Origin: an uncultured Pseudoteredinibacter sp.
GTDB taxonomy: Bacteria > Pseudomonadota > Gammaproteobacteria > Pseudomonadales > Cellvibrionaceae
Direction: 5' to 3'
DNA length: 64,000 nt
NCBI RefSeq assembly: GCF_947502065.1
Contig: NZ_CANMYE010000011.1
Coordinates: 23,027 to 87,026 of the forward strand
The notes under the pieces were generated by a model. It ran no database searches and was not told where the DNA came from. It saw nothing but the letters and a program-made list of their open reading frames with translations. The first letter of the stretch is position 1; each line of letters begins with the position of its first letter. Below, in pieces: positions 33,606 to 41,753 of the stretch. Position numbers and translations under genes: made by a program.

Positions 33606-35225
33606 TTACTTTTTCCCTAAATTAAACTGGCGCAATAATTGGTTCAAGTTGTAAGCCAGCTCCAATAAGCTTTCGCTGATTTGCTTTCCGCGCACGGCGT
33701 CTTCGCTAGATTGCTCTGCCACTTCAGCAATATTTACCACATTGCTATTAATTTCATCAGCGGCTTGGTTTTGCTGCTCCGCCGCTGTAGCAATTTGAAC
33801 ATTCAAACCATCTAAAACTTTAATTTGCTCAGTAATGCTGCTCAGCAAATTGGCAACAGCCTCTACATCATCGGCTTTTTCGTTGGCTTGCTGCCTTACC
33901 TCATGCATCGACTCTACGGCCAATTTTGCATCACCTTGCAAAGCTTCGATGGTACCCTGAATTTGATCGATAGACTCACGAGTACGAGTAGCAAGCTGAC
34001 GAACCTCATCAGCTACCACCGCAAAGCCTCGACCTTGGTGGCCAGCACGGGCAGCCTCAATAGCCGCATTTAAAGCTAGCAGGTTTGTTTGCTCAGCAAT
34101 GCCGGTAATCACATCCAACACGCCACCGACTTCTTGGGTTTTAGTGCCCAGCTCTTCAATTTTGGAGGCATTGCTTTCAACCTCATCGCGCAGCTGAAAA
34201 ATTCCTAGGCGAGTTTTTTCGGCCAGCTGCAAGCCTTCACTGGCACTGCTATTGGCCACTTCGGATTTTTCGGCTGCATCTCGCGTATTGCTACGTACAG
34301 CATGTGCCGAAGCATCCAGTTCATTGATGGCAGAGGCCACAGAATCAGTCCCGCGTTTTTGACTGAGTACTGCTTCTTTGGTTAACGAAGAGATTTTATC
34401 TAAGCTAGTGGCCGAATCGACGAGACGATCGCTGGCCTCAGAAACTTCCAAGAAACTGCCTTTAAACTTGGCCATCATTGAATTCAAAGCTTTACTGACC
34501 GCACCAAGCTCATCATTATGATGCACAGTAATCTCTTGGCTTAAATCCATCTCGCTTTCTACCTTGCCAATGGTGCCCTGCAAACGAATAAGGCGGCGTA
34601 ATACCAAGCGATGCAAGGTTAAGCTCAACAGAGCAAAACAAATAATAATCAGAAACAACTGAGCACCCGCTCCAATCATTACAGAATTGCGAATCTCGCC
34701 ATCCACACGATTTAGATCGTAACTGATTTTTACGGCGCCCAAGATATCGCCCTCCTTCGCCTGGTGACAACCCAAGCAATTGGTACCACGATAATTTTCC
34801 TCAGCCTTCACCGGCATAATGTACTCAAGCACATGCTTATCTTCGCTTTCGATCCTACGAAAACCCGCTATGCCTCTAAGGGCCGCGCGCTCATAGTCAT
34901 CCACCGCCTTTTGGTCCGAGAAACCATCACCATAAAGCTGACGGGTTTTATCACTACGGATCACTCTGGCCTCTACGATATCTTGCTGTTGCAGCAGCTT
35001 ATCTTGGATGATTTTGCGGTTGGCGATTGTCCCGGTCAGCATCATGGCGTTAACCGAGTCAAAATAATTACTTGCCAGGGTTTCCATATTGTCTTTAACA
35101 AGACCCTCGGCAAGAGCGCGCTCGTCATAATAGAAAACCACAATATTGGCAGTGAGCAGTACCGCTGCAATAAGGCCTAAGGCCCAGTAGATCTTGCTGG
35201 CGATAGATAGGGATTTGGCGGACAT
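33606..35225 (-). CDS. Methyl-accepting chemotaxis protein with c-type haem motif
   Basis: A 539-residue transmembrane receptor. Helix TM1 is at about 12-33 and TM2 at 181-204; the 145-residue periplasmic domain between them contains CLGCH (Cys150, Cys153, His154), a covalent haem-binding motif, followed by EGDILGAVKISYDL. A HAMP domain and a full signalling domain follow, with the hairpin tip EQTNLLALNAAIEAARAGHQGRGFAVVADEVR. Related receptors sense redox state, oxygen or nitric oxide through the haem. The C-terminus lacks a CheR-binding pentapeptide. It converges with the binding-protein gene. Confidence 0.9.
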   Translation of the reverse strand: MSAKSLSIASKIYWALGLIAAVLLTANIVVFYYDERALAEGLVKDNMETLASNYFDSVNAMMLTGTIANRKIIQDKLLQQQDIVEARVIRSDKTRQLYGDGFSDQKAVDDYERAALRGIAGFRRIESEDKHVLEYIMPVKAEENYRGTNCLGCHQAKEGDILGAVKISYDLNRVDGEIRNSVMIGAGAQLFLIIICFALLSLTLHRLVLRRLIRLQGTIGKVESEMDLSQEITVHHNDELGAVSKALNSMMAKFKGSFLEVSEASDRLVDSATSLDKISSLTKEAVLSQKRGTDSVASAINELDASAHAVRSNTRDAAEKSEVANSSASEGLQLAEKTRLGIFQLRDEVESNASKIEELGTKTQEVGGVLDVITGIAEQTNLLALNAAIEAARAGHQGRGFAVVADEVRQLATRTRESIDQIQGTIEALQGDAKLAVESMHEVRQQANEKADDVEAVANLLSSITEQIKVLDGLNVQIATAAEQQNQAADEINSNVVNIAEVAEQSSEDAVRGKQISESLLELAYNLNQLLRQFNLGKK

Positions 35226-35343
35226 AATGCACTCAACGTCGATTCAAATACGTATAGTGCTATCGGCTTTTGGTACTAAATAATTAGTCTATTTGAGCAA
35301 TAAAGCCCACTCTAAACATGGTTTTAGAATGGGCCCCAAGCCT

Positions 35344-36609
35344 TTAGGATAAAGCTTGCTCTAAATCAGCAATAATATCTTCTGGATTCTCTAAACCTAT
35401 CGAAATACGAATCAGATTTTCGCCAATGCCAATTTCCGCGCGACGCTCCTGGGGCACGCAGGAATGAGTCATTGATGCCGGGTGCTGGATCAATGTTTCT
35501 GTACCCCCCAAACTCACCGCTAGCATGGCAATTTGCATTTTATCCAGTACCGCAAAGGCCTCTTTTTCTCCACCTTTGATGGCAAAAGCAAAGGTGGAAC
35601 CACAACCTTCACACTGGCGCTGGAAGATCTCATGCTGCGGATCACCTGCTTTTAAGAAACCAGGGTAAAGAACACTCTCTACCTGCTCATGTTGCTGCAG
35701 ATATTCAGCCACTTGGCGAGCCGAAGCTGAGGAGGCCTGCATACGCACTTTGAGGGTCTCCAATGAACGCATAATCAGCCAAGCCGTATTTGGGTCCATG
35801 GTTGTACCCATAATATTGCGGAAACCGCGAATGCGAGAAATCACCTCGCCATTACCCGCACAAGCACCACCAACCACATCGGAATGACCGCCAATATATT
35901 TAGTAAGTGAGTAAAGACTTACATCGGCGCCATGCTGCAGGGGCTGCTGAAATATAGGGCCATACATGGTGTTATCGACAATCAAAATAGGCTTTTCTGC
36001 TTGGCCATAGGCGGCGATCAAACCAGCGCAAGCGCGAATATCGATAATCTGATTCGTCGGGTTATCTGGAGTCTCCACAAACACCACCGAAACCGGACCA
36101 ATTGCACGGGCCTCTTCCATCGCTTTAGCTAAGCCAGCAGCCCCTTCACTGGAGCAAAAGCCAATACCATGAACCTGATATTGGGACAAAATACTGCCCA
36201 ACAAGGCATCGGTGCCGCCGTATACTGGCTCTGAGTAAATCACCACATCACCCGGCTTAGATAAGGCCAGCAAGCTAGTAGAGATTGCCGCCATACCACT
36301 GGCCGTTACTAGGCAATCTTCAGCTTCATCCCAAAGCGCAATCCGCCCTTCGAGAATCTCCAATACCGGGTTATTAAAACGCGTGTAAATCAAGCCCGGC
36401 TCTTCACCAGGGGGTAATGGCTCACGACCTGAGGCGTAGTTAAAAAAATCTTTGCCGTGTTGGGCCGAATCGAATACGAAGGTAGAGGTTTGAAACTGCG
36501 GGCATTTTACCGCGCCTTCCGAAAGGCTGGGCTGATAGCCGTAGTGCATCATCTGGGTTTCAGGAGCTAGCTTCTTCGCCCCTAGGTGGCGAGCTTTGCA
36601 ATCGTTCAT
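35344..36609 (-). CDS. Cys/Met-metabolism PLP enzyme (methionine gamma-lyase-like)
   Basis: A 421-residue pyridoxal-phosphate enzyme of the Cys/Met family. The cofactor lysine is in SLTKYIGGHSDVVGG; PLP-phosphate contacts come from YTRFNNPVLE and ASGMAAIS, and DNTMYGPIFQQPLQHGAD precedes the lysine. The C-terminus has SLGGTETLIQHPASMTHS, usual for gamma-lyases and synthases. Family members are cystathionine gamma-synthase, methionine gamma-lyase and relatives that cannot be separated by motif alone. The divergent Lrp-type gene recalls the mdeA-mdeR pair of pseudomonads, where the regulator activates methionine gamma-lyase; this favours a catabolic gamma-lyase. Confidence 0.85.
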   Translation of the reverse strand: MNDCKARHLGAKKLAPETQMMHYGYQPSLSEGAVKCPQFQTSTFVFDSAQHGKDFFNYASGREPLPPGEEPGLIYTRFNNPVLEILEGRIALWDEAEDCLVTASGMAAISTSLLALSKPGDVVIYSEPVYGGTDALLGSILSQYQVHGIGFCSSEGAAGLAKAMEEARAIGPVSVVFVETPDNPTNQIIDIRACAGLIAAYGQAEKPILIVDNTMYGPIFQQPLQHGADVSLYSLTKYIGGHSDVVGGACAGNGEVISRIRGFRNIMGTTMDPNTAWLIMRSLETLKVRMQASSASARQVAEYLQQHEQVESVLYPGFLKAGDPQHEIFQRQCEGCGSTFAFAIKGGEKEAFAVLDKMQIAMLAVSLGGTETLIQHPASMTHSCVPQERRAEIGIGENLIRISIGLENPEDIIADLEQALS

Positions 36610-36767
36610 GGGCTATCTCTTTTTATAGTGGCTGTCGTATTAGCGCTGAATTCATCATCAGGCCCAGTATCGCAAAGCCCGCCAGCAATTAACTTGTGAT
36701 TTTTGCCATATCGAACGATCATAATGGCAGAATATTGCGCACAAGAAAGACTTAGAGACAGATAACA

Positions 36768-37220
36768 ATGGATGCCATAGATCGACAGATATTACGCGAA
36801 CTGCAGCGAAATGCCCGAATTAGCAATGAAGAGCTCTCAGAAAAGGTGAATTTATCGCCTTCGCCTTGCCTACGCCGGGTGAGAAAATTAGAAGCTAATG
36901 GCTTTATCGAAGGCTATAGCGCCAAGGTCAACCAAGAGGCCTGCGGCTTAGCGATGAATGTATTTGTCAGTGTACGCCTAGAAAAGCCCGAAGAGCACAT
37001 CATCAAGCATTTTGAAGACGCCGTAGCCAATCTGGATGAAATTGTTGAGTGCTATCTCATCGCGGGTAATCGAGATTATTTGCTGCGTGTTGTGGCAGCC
37101 GATTTGAAAGATTATGAGCGTTTTATTCGCGAGCGCTTTTCGAAAGTGCCCGGCATCGATTCGATTGAATCTAGCTTTGCTTTCGGTCACGTTAAGCAGC
37201 AAGCTGGATTACCGCTTTAG
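36768..37220 (+). CDS. Lrp/AsnC-family regulator
   Basis: A 150-residue protein with an N-terminal winged helix (DRQILRELQRNARISNEEL, LSPSPCLRRVRKLEANGFI) and a C-terminal RAM ligand-binding domain (VFVSVRLEK, ECYLIAGNRDYLLRVVAADL, SFAFGHVKQ). Divergent from the Cys/Met-type enzyme across a 158-base gap, it is probably the local activator or repressor of that gene and responds to an amino acid. Length and motifs are typical of the family. Confidence 0.92.
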   Translation: MDAIDRQILRELQRNARISNEELSEKVNLSPSPCLRRVRKLEANGFIEGYSAKVNQEACGLAMNVFVSVRLEKPEEHIIKHFEDAVANLDEIVECYLIAGNRDYLLRVVAADLKDYERFIRERFSKVPGIDSIESSFAFGHVKQQAGLPL

Positions 37221-37389
37221 CAAACGGTTATTGAAAATAAGGCATAAAACCACTAGACAGGCACTAGCGTGATCGGATTATAATGTAAGTCTTATAAAGC
37301 AACTAACTATAAACGCTATACTTAAAACGTAGCGAAAACGAGCCTTGCCGCCATAACAATAAACCGCGCGCAGGCCTAGGAGCCCAGTG

Positions 37390-39057
37390 ATGATTACTAC
37401 CCCACAGCCCTTGCGTCAGCAGTATCGCGAGCAAGGTTTTTTTGGTGAGCGCAAACTGCACGATCTGCTTTACGCCACCGCCAGCAAAAAGCCCGACACC
37501 ATCGCCTTGGTTGATCCGCTAAACCGAGATGATCTTACCGGCCAAGCTGCCCGCTCACTAAGCTATCAAGAACTGCAAGCGCTAATCGAGCACACCAGCT
37601 ATGGCTTAATGCATGCAGGCCTTAAAAAAGACGATATCGTTTTTGTACAGCTGCCCAACATTGTCGAGCTGGTCATCTTATATATGGCCTGCTCACGCTT
37701 AGGTGCGATTGTGAGCCCCGTGCCCATGCAGTATCAAAAACATGAGCTCGCCGACATCCTGCCGATCTTACAGCCCAAAATCGTCATCAGCTTAAATACT
37801 TTTAAAGGCAAAGATCAGAGCACCCCAATGTGGCAAGCGGTAGAACACTGCCACTTACAACTGGATGAAAAGCCGCTGCACCTAACCGTAGGAGAAGGCA
37901 GCGCTGAACACGGCCAAAGTTTCGATACCCTTTATGCAGAAGCGCTTGATGAGGCGATGTGGCAGGGTTATTTGGAAAGCAACCCAGTAAATGCCGATGA
38001 TATCGTGACCATTTGCTGGACCTCTGGCACAGAAGGAAAACCCAAGGGAATTCCGCGCTCGCACAATCAATGGCTCACTATTGGCCTAGCTACCTACGAA
38101 GGCAATAAGCTGCAAGATGGTGAGGCACTGTTAAACCCCTTCCCGTTTATTAATATGGCCTCTATCGGCGGCTTGATGATGAGCTGGTTATACAGCGCAG
38201 GCAAAATGGTATTACACCACCCCATGGACTTACCGGTCTTTGTGCGCCAGTTAATCGAAGAAGATATTACTTACACCCTAGCGCCACCACCGTTACTGAA
38301 TAATATTATTAAGCACCCAGAAATGTTGCCGCCCAATACCTTAGCTAAGGTACACACGATTGGCTCTGGTTCAGCGCCTTTAGATGCCTGGATGGTGGAA
38401 GGCTTTAAAGAACAACACAATATCGAAATCGTAAACCATTTTGGCTCCAATGAAGGCGTTAGCATGGTCTGCGGGCCAGACGAAACCAATCAAGCTGAAC
38501 AACGCGCGCGGCTCTTTCCCATTGCCAATAAATTGATCGATACCCGCCTGGCCAACCCAGAAACCGGTGAAATTATCAGCGAGCCTGGCATCAGCGGCGA
38601 GCTGCAAATTAAAGGCCCTAGCGTATTCGATGGCTACTATAAAGAGTCCCACAAAACCCAACAGGCCTTTAGCGAAGACGGTTACTACAAAACTGGCGAC
38701 TTATTTGAAATCGCCGATGCCGAGTTTTACCGCTTTGTGGGCCGCTGCAAAGATTTGATTATTCGCGGCGGCGTAAACATCGCCCCAGCTGAATTAGATA
38801 ACTTACTGGGCGCCCACCCTGCCGTAGAAGAAGCGGCCGCCGCTGGCTACCCTTGTGACACCATGGGTGAGCGAGTAGCTGCCTTTGTGGTGTTGAAAGA
38901 AGGTGAAGAGCTAAGCCTAGAGGCGCTCTGCGAATACCTAAAAGAGCGCCAAATCGCCATGTATAAGCTGCCCGAAAAGCTTATCCAGATAGACGCCATT
39001 CCACGCAACCCATTGGGTAAAGCACTACGCTTTAAGCTATCAGAAATGGTATCCTAG
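37390..39057 (+). CDS. Adenylate-forming ligase (DhbE/acyl-CoA synthetase-like)
   Basis: A 555-residue AMP-forming ligase. Core motifs: ICWTSGTEGKPKGIPRSHNQ (about 216-235), NHFGSNEGVSMV, YYKTGDLFEIADAEFYRFVGR and GGVNIAPAELDNLL, with the C-terminal lysine in NPLGKALR. The N-terminal region PLRQQYREQGFFGERKLHDL resembles 2,3-dihydroxybenzoate-AMP ligases as well as cyclohexane-carboxylate or benzoate-like CoA ligases. No carrier protein or isochorismate gene is nearby, so CoA ligation of a cyclic acid is more likely than siderophore synthesis. ATG at 37390 is preferred (GGAG seven bases upstream); GTG at 37387 is in frame. Confidence 0.82.
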   Translation: MITTPQPLRQQYREQGFFGERKLHDLLYATASKKPDTIALVDPLNRDDLTGQAARSLSYQELQALIEHTSYGLMHAGLKKDDIVFVQLPNIVELVILYMACSRLGAIVSPVPMQYQKHELADILPILQPKIVISLNTFKGKDQSTPMWQAVEHCHLQLDEKPLHLTVGEGSAEHGQSFDTLYAEALDEAMWQGYLESNPVNADDIVTICWTSGTEGKPKGIPRSHNQWLTIGLATYEGNKLQDGEALLNPFPFINMASIGGLMMSWLYSAGKMVLHHPMDLPVFVRQLIEEDITYTLAPPPLLNNIIKHPEMLPPNTLAKVHTIGSGSAPLDAWMVEGFKEQHNIEIVNHFGSNEGVSMVCGPDETNQAEQRARLFPIANKLIDTRLANPETGEIISEPGISGELQIKGPSVFDGYYKESHKTQQAFSEDGYYKTGDLFEIADAEFYRFVGRCKDLIIRGGVNIAPAELDNLLGAHPAVEEAAAAGYPCDTMGERVAAFVVLKEGEELSLEALCEYLKERQIAMYKLPEKLIQIDAIPRNPLGKALRFKLSEMVS

Positions 39058-39121
39058 CGGCCATGATTCATCAGGCCCAGAGCAGCAAGCCTGGGCCTAA
39101 TTAATAAAGCTAAGGATTACC

Positions 39122-39490
39122 ATGAAAATTCTAGTACGCACACTTTCTGTACTGATCGTATTAACTTGCGCCTTTATCTGGGTAAAAACGCTAATCTCGC
39201 CTGTAGAGATGGCCCAACAACTCGGCCTACAAGGCGAAGGCAATATAGGCCTAGCCTCTATTCGCGCCGATATGGGCGGTGTGTTTTTTATCACCATGGT
39301 GCTTACCAGCCTAGGCCTAATTAACAAAGGCAATCACTGGTTCGCCGCTGCGGCCACTGTCATGTTAGGTGCCGCTATTGGTCGTGTTACGGGCTTGGTT
39401 GTGGAAGGTTATAGCGAAGCAGCAATTATCCCGCTGGGTGCAGAAGTTGTTTTGATTGCGATTTTGTTTGCGGCTTATAAGAAGGCGTAA
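39122..39490 (+). CDS. Small four-helix membrane protein, DUF4345-like
   Basis: A 122-residue integral membrane protein with four predicted helices at about 5-25, 50-67, 73-92 and 100-120. The sequence GLASIRADMGGVFFITMVL and GRVTGLVVEGYSEAAIIPL resembles small DUF4345-type proteins of unknown function. It follows the ligase gene by 64 bases and may share its transcript. A GGGGTCAGAACC palindrome lies 18 bases after its stop. Confidence 0.65.
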   Translation: MKILVRTLSVLIVLTCAFIWVKTLISPVEMAQQLGLQGEGNIGLASIRADMGGVFFITMVLTSLGLINKGNHWFAAAATVMLGAAIGRVTGLVVEGYSEAAIIPLGAEVVLIAILFAAYKKA

Positions 39491-39497
39491 ATATATT

Positions 39498-39650
39498 GGC
39501 TTCGATGTGGGGTCAGAACCAATAGGTTCTGACCCCGGTTTGGCGTAATTACGACTATTGTCCTTTTCCCATATTCGATATCTTTTCGAATACCCTATTC
39601 ACCAAGTATCCCTCCACGATAAACGTTACTTGAGAATTCGTTAGGCTTTT
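39498..39650. repeat. Direct repeat A (left border of the peptide-export locus)
   Basis: About 150 bases starting GGCTTCGATGTGGGGTCAGA, containing the palindrome 39509-39536 and the 3' part of a small membrane gene. It matches 45182-45338 in the same orientation at roughly four bases in five, by eye. Confidence 0.75.
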
Positions 39651-39761
39651 AATATCTTCCCCTTTACTTTTTAAACGTAAGTGGTCAATCAACCAAACAC
39701 AAATATGCATCGCGAATACAGCGATTTTACAATGAAAATAAAGATACTTGCTAGCTTCTGG
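39555..39761 (-). pseudogene. Degenerate copy of the 67-residue membrane protein gene
   Basis: The minus-strand frame ending at a TAG (39555-39557) encodes a C-terminus GYLVNRVFEKISNMGKGQ, nearly the same as the intact gene at 45239-45442 (GYLVNRAFEKISNIGKEQ). Upstream the similarity fades, and a stop codon at 39762 precedes any equivalent start. An ATG at 39710 could give 51 residues. I regard it as a decayed or truncated copy, though a short functional protein cannot be excluded. Confidence 0.6.
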
Positions 39762-39948
39762 CTATAGCCACGTAAGCGGCTTACTACATTTTCTAATTCT
39801 GAATAGCATTATCCTTTAGCGTGAATAAAAAGCAGGAATTGGCCTAACTCTAGAATAGTAGATCTAGAATAATTAGAGCGACCATCCCGCATTCTGCTTT
39901 TCGTATTTACTAATTATTTATATCTAGCCTTTTTACTTGACCCCACTT

Positions 39949-41070
39949 TTATTGAACGTAAATTTCCATATTAATAAAATCAATGAAAAGCGCTCCAGAA
40001 TTCAATAGAATATCTGAACCAACATATCCGGATAACTTTTCTGGCCTACCGAAAAATACTCGCCTGCTAATTTTTTCATCTACAATATGAGGATAAACAG
40101 CCTTTGAATACATCTCCGTAGAAAACACCCTTTTATTATTGCTTATATATATACTTTCATCTGGAGCCCCGAACATTCTAGCGCCTGTTACTTTCATTTT
40201 GGACAGAGAAATCTCGTCACCGCTTTTAAAGATCACGCTTCTATCGGCACCGGAATCAATAAAATAAAACCCACTTTCTTGGCCAAAATTACCGACACCC
40301 GCCAAACCCAAAGAATCCGTATAGAAAAGATCCATCATTTTCTTGTCCGCCACACAATTACTCACACCAAACAGAACAGACCACTTATCATGATCAGAAG
40401 GCACAATGCACATCGTTCGAACTGACATCAAAAAGTCCAATCCAAGTATCCCATATGAAGCCCGCATAGAGGTATGGTCACTTAATTTACTACAAGGCAT
40501 GCCGGAAAAATCCATATCGCCTATTATAACTTGATCAAAGTAATAGACATCACCACTCCTCATTGCTTTGCTTTCCTGCAAAAATAGGTCTGGAACCAAG
40601 CAATTGCTAGATCCTGTATCGACAACAAATGGATATGCTTTGCCCCCAATATTCACACCAAGATACAAGCCAGTATTTAAGTCTCCGCCCTTAGTTACCA
40701 AGTGATACTTGGACATATCAAGGACTCTGCTAGTTGGCAAGATTGGCATTCTCTCAAGTTTTTTTGCCGAATTATTAAACTCTTTTATAAAGTCTGGATC
40801 ACCAAGCTCATAAACAGCATCCTTGACTGACTTAAGTGCCGAATCTCTTTTTTCTATATCAACCTCACCCAGAGACAACTGATAAGTTTGGTAGAGATTT
40901 TTAAGGATAAAATCCTTATTCTCACGTGTCGAAATAACATCAGATAAAAGATCTATGGCCTCTGTACCGCTACCGTAGTATTTTCTATCTAAATAAAAAT
41001 CCAACTGACTACTATGGACAGTGGAGCAGCCACCTATTGTAATAGCGATAAGGAATACAAAAATACGCAT
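39949..41070 (-). CDS. Lipoprotein with two aspartic-protease motifs
   Basis: A 373-residue protein with a lipobox at TIGGC (Cys15), so probably membrane-anchored in the periplasm. Residues 30-120 are helical. The second part has two half-sites of a bilobed aspartic protease: FVVDTGSSN with Asp151 and FIDSGADRS with Asp272, each followed by a hydrophobic-Gly element (YGILGLDFL near 206, YVGSDILL near 349). This is the layout of pepsin-like enzymes, rare in bacteria, or of fused retropepsin units. It is 63 bases downstream of the leader-peptide gene and on the same strand, so it may process, activate or degrade that peptide. Weak ribosome binding site; AT-rich compared with neighbours. Confidence 0.8.
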   Translation of the reverse strand: MRIFVFLIAITIGGCSTVHSSQLDFYLDRKYYGSGTEAIDLLSDVISTRENKDFILKNLYQTYQLSLGEVDIEKRDSALKSVKDAVYELGDPDFIKEFNNSAKKLERMPILPTSRVLDMSKYHLVTKGGDLNTGLYLGVNIGGKAYPFVVDTGSSNCLVPDLFLQESKAMRSGDVYYFDQVIIGDMDFSGMPCSKLSDHTSMRASYGILGLDFLMSVRTMCIVPSDHDKWSVLFGVSNCVADKKMMDLFYTDSLGLAGVGNFGQESGFYFIDSGADRSVIFKSGDEISLSKMKVTGARMFGAPDESIYISNNKRVFSTEMYSKAVYPHIVDEKISRRVFFGRPEKLSGYVGSDILLNSGALFIDFINMEIYVQ

Positions 41071-41087
41071 ATATAATTTTCAAAGTT

Positions 41088-41113
41088 GATCGACCACTCA
41101 ATTGTGGTCGATC
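41088..41113 (-). promoter_or_regulatory. Intercistronic hairpin between peptide and protease genes
   Basis: Perfect ten-base stem GATCGACCAC / GTGGTCGATC with a six-base loop, 17 bases before the protease ATG. No T-run follows, so it is not a normal terminator; it could limit protease expression or stabilise the upstream mRNA. Confidence 0.65.
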
Positions 41114-41133
41114 TATCGTTTCTAATTAATCTT

Positions 41134-41493
41134 TTATTTCGGAGGATAACATTCTATCTTAACCTTACCAGAAACCCCCATTCCTCCGCCAGTAACACTA
41201 GCACTGGCGTGGACATTCATATTGCCCTCAAAACTCTTGAGTCCACCCGGGCAAATTTTCTCTGTTAATATTCGTTTATCTTCCTGGGTCTGTTTCTTCT
41301 CTTTTGATTCCTTTGGCTTCTCACCTTCGCCATCCGGCGGAGTTTCTTTTTCATCACCAAAACCTAGGCCACCGTAGTTGTAGGTTGTTGAACTCCAGCT
41401 ACTTTGATTGCGGTCATAGTTATCATTTGACGACAAATGATTAAACCCACCAGAAACCTGCTCAACCTCAACTACATTTAAATCCCTGATCAT
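41134..41493 (-). CDS. Double-glycine leader precursor peptide
   Basis: A 119-residue peptide beginning with a perfect double-glycine leader: MIRDLNVVEVEQVSGG, with Leu at -12, Glu at -8, Val at -4 and Gly at -2/-1 relative to cleavage after residue 16. Such leaders are cut by C39 peptidases during export, and a C39 ABC exporter is encoded divergently. The mature part (17-119) is large for a bacteriocin: an Asn/Ser/Tyr-rich start, a highly charged Lys/Glu middle (47-78), and a Gly-rich tail (98-110) with two cysteines, Cys81 and Cys115, that could form a disulfide. AAGGAA lies upstream of the ATG. Antibacterial or signalling activity is inferred from leader and context only. Confidence 0.8.
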   Translation of the reverse strand: MIRDLNVVEVEQVSGGFNHLSSNDNYDRNQSSWSSTTYNYGGLGFGDEKETPPDGEGEKPKESKEKKQTQEDKRILTEKICPGGLKSFEGNMNVHASASVTGGGMGVSGKVKIECYPPK

Positions 41494-41633
41494 AAAAATT
41501 TCCTTACAAAATTACTATTTGATTCAACCCCGAATTGCCCGGGGCCTAAAATTAGTAACCTAGGCCATCTGTCAAAAGCAAGCGTCATTCATTAATTCCA
41601 TGCCATCTTACTTTAGTTTAATAATTTCTCTAA

Positions 41634-41643
41634 GGGGGGGGGG
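41634..41643. promoter_or_regulatory. G10 homopolymer in the divergent promoter region
   Basis: Ten consecutive G in the 256-base gap between the leader-peptide gene and the exporter gene. It lies 106 bases from the exporter start and 140 from the peptide start. Tracts of this length are prone to slipped-strand length change. Confidence 0.75.
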
Positions 41644-41651
41644 TGTGAATA

Positions 41652-41753
41652 ATGTTTAATCACCGCCATTCTCTATTCCCAAATTTGGCACCAGCCGTGT
41701 TCATTGGCGCCCGTTTCCCTTACATTCGGATTATCAAAAGGGACAAGCAGTGA
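41652..41753 (+). CDS. Possible 33-codon upstream frame overlapping the exporter start
   Basis: An ATG eight bases after the G-run opens a 33-codon frame whose TGA overlaps the GTG start of the exporter (GTGA). The peptide is basic (ends IIKRDKQ) and has no recognised homology. It may be a chance frame or a coupled leader; the G-run could serve as its ribosome binding site. Confidence 0.25.
   Translation: MFNHRHSLFPNLAPAVFIGARFPYIRIIKRDKQ

Noticed and set aside
37390..39057. A siderophore 2,3-dihydroxybenzoate-AMP ligase supplying the receptor at 19 kb
   Set aside because: No isochorismate genes, carrier protein or NRPS modules are in the window; a CoA ligase role is simpler.
41086..41268. 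A plus-strand peptide opposite the double-glycine precursor
   Set aside because: The frame lies antisense to the precursor gene and its intercistronic hairpin and lacks a ribosome binding site or leader motif.
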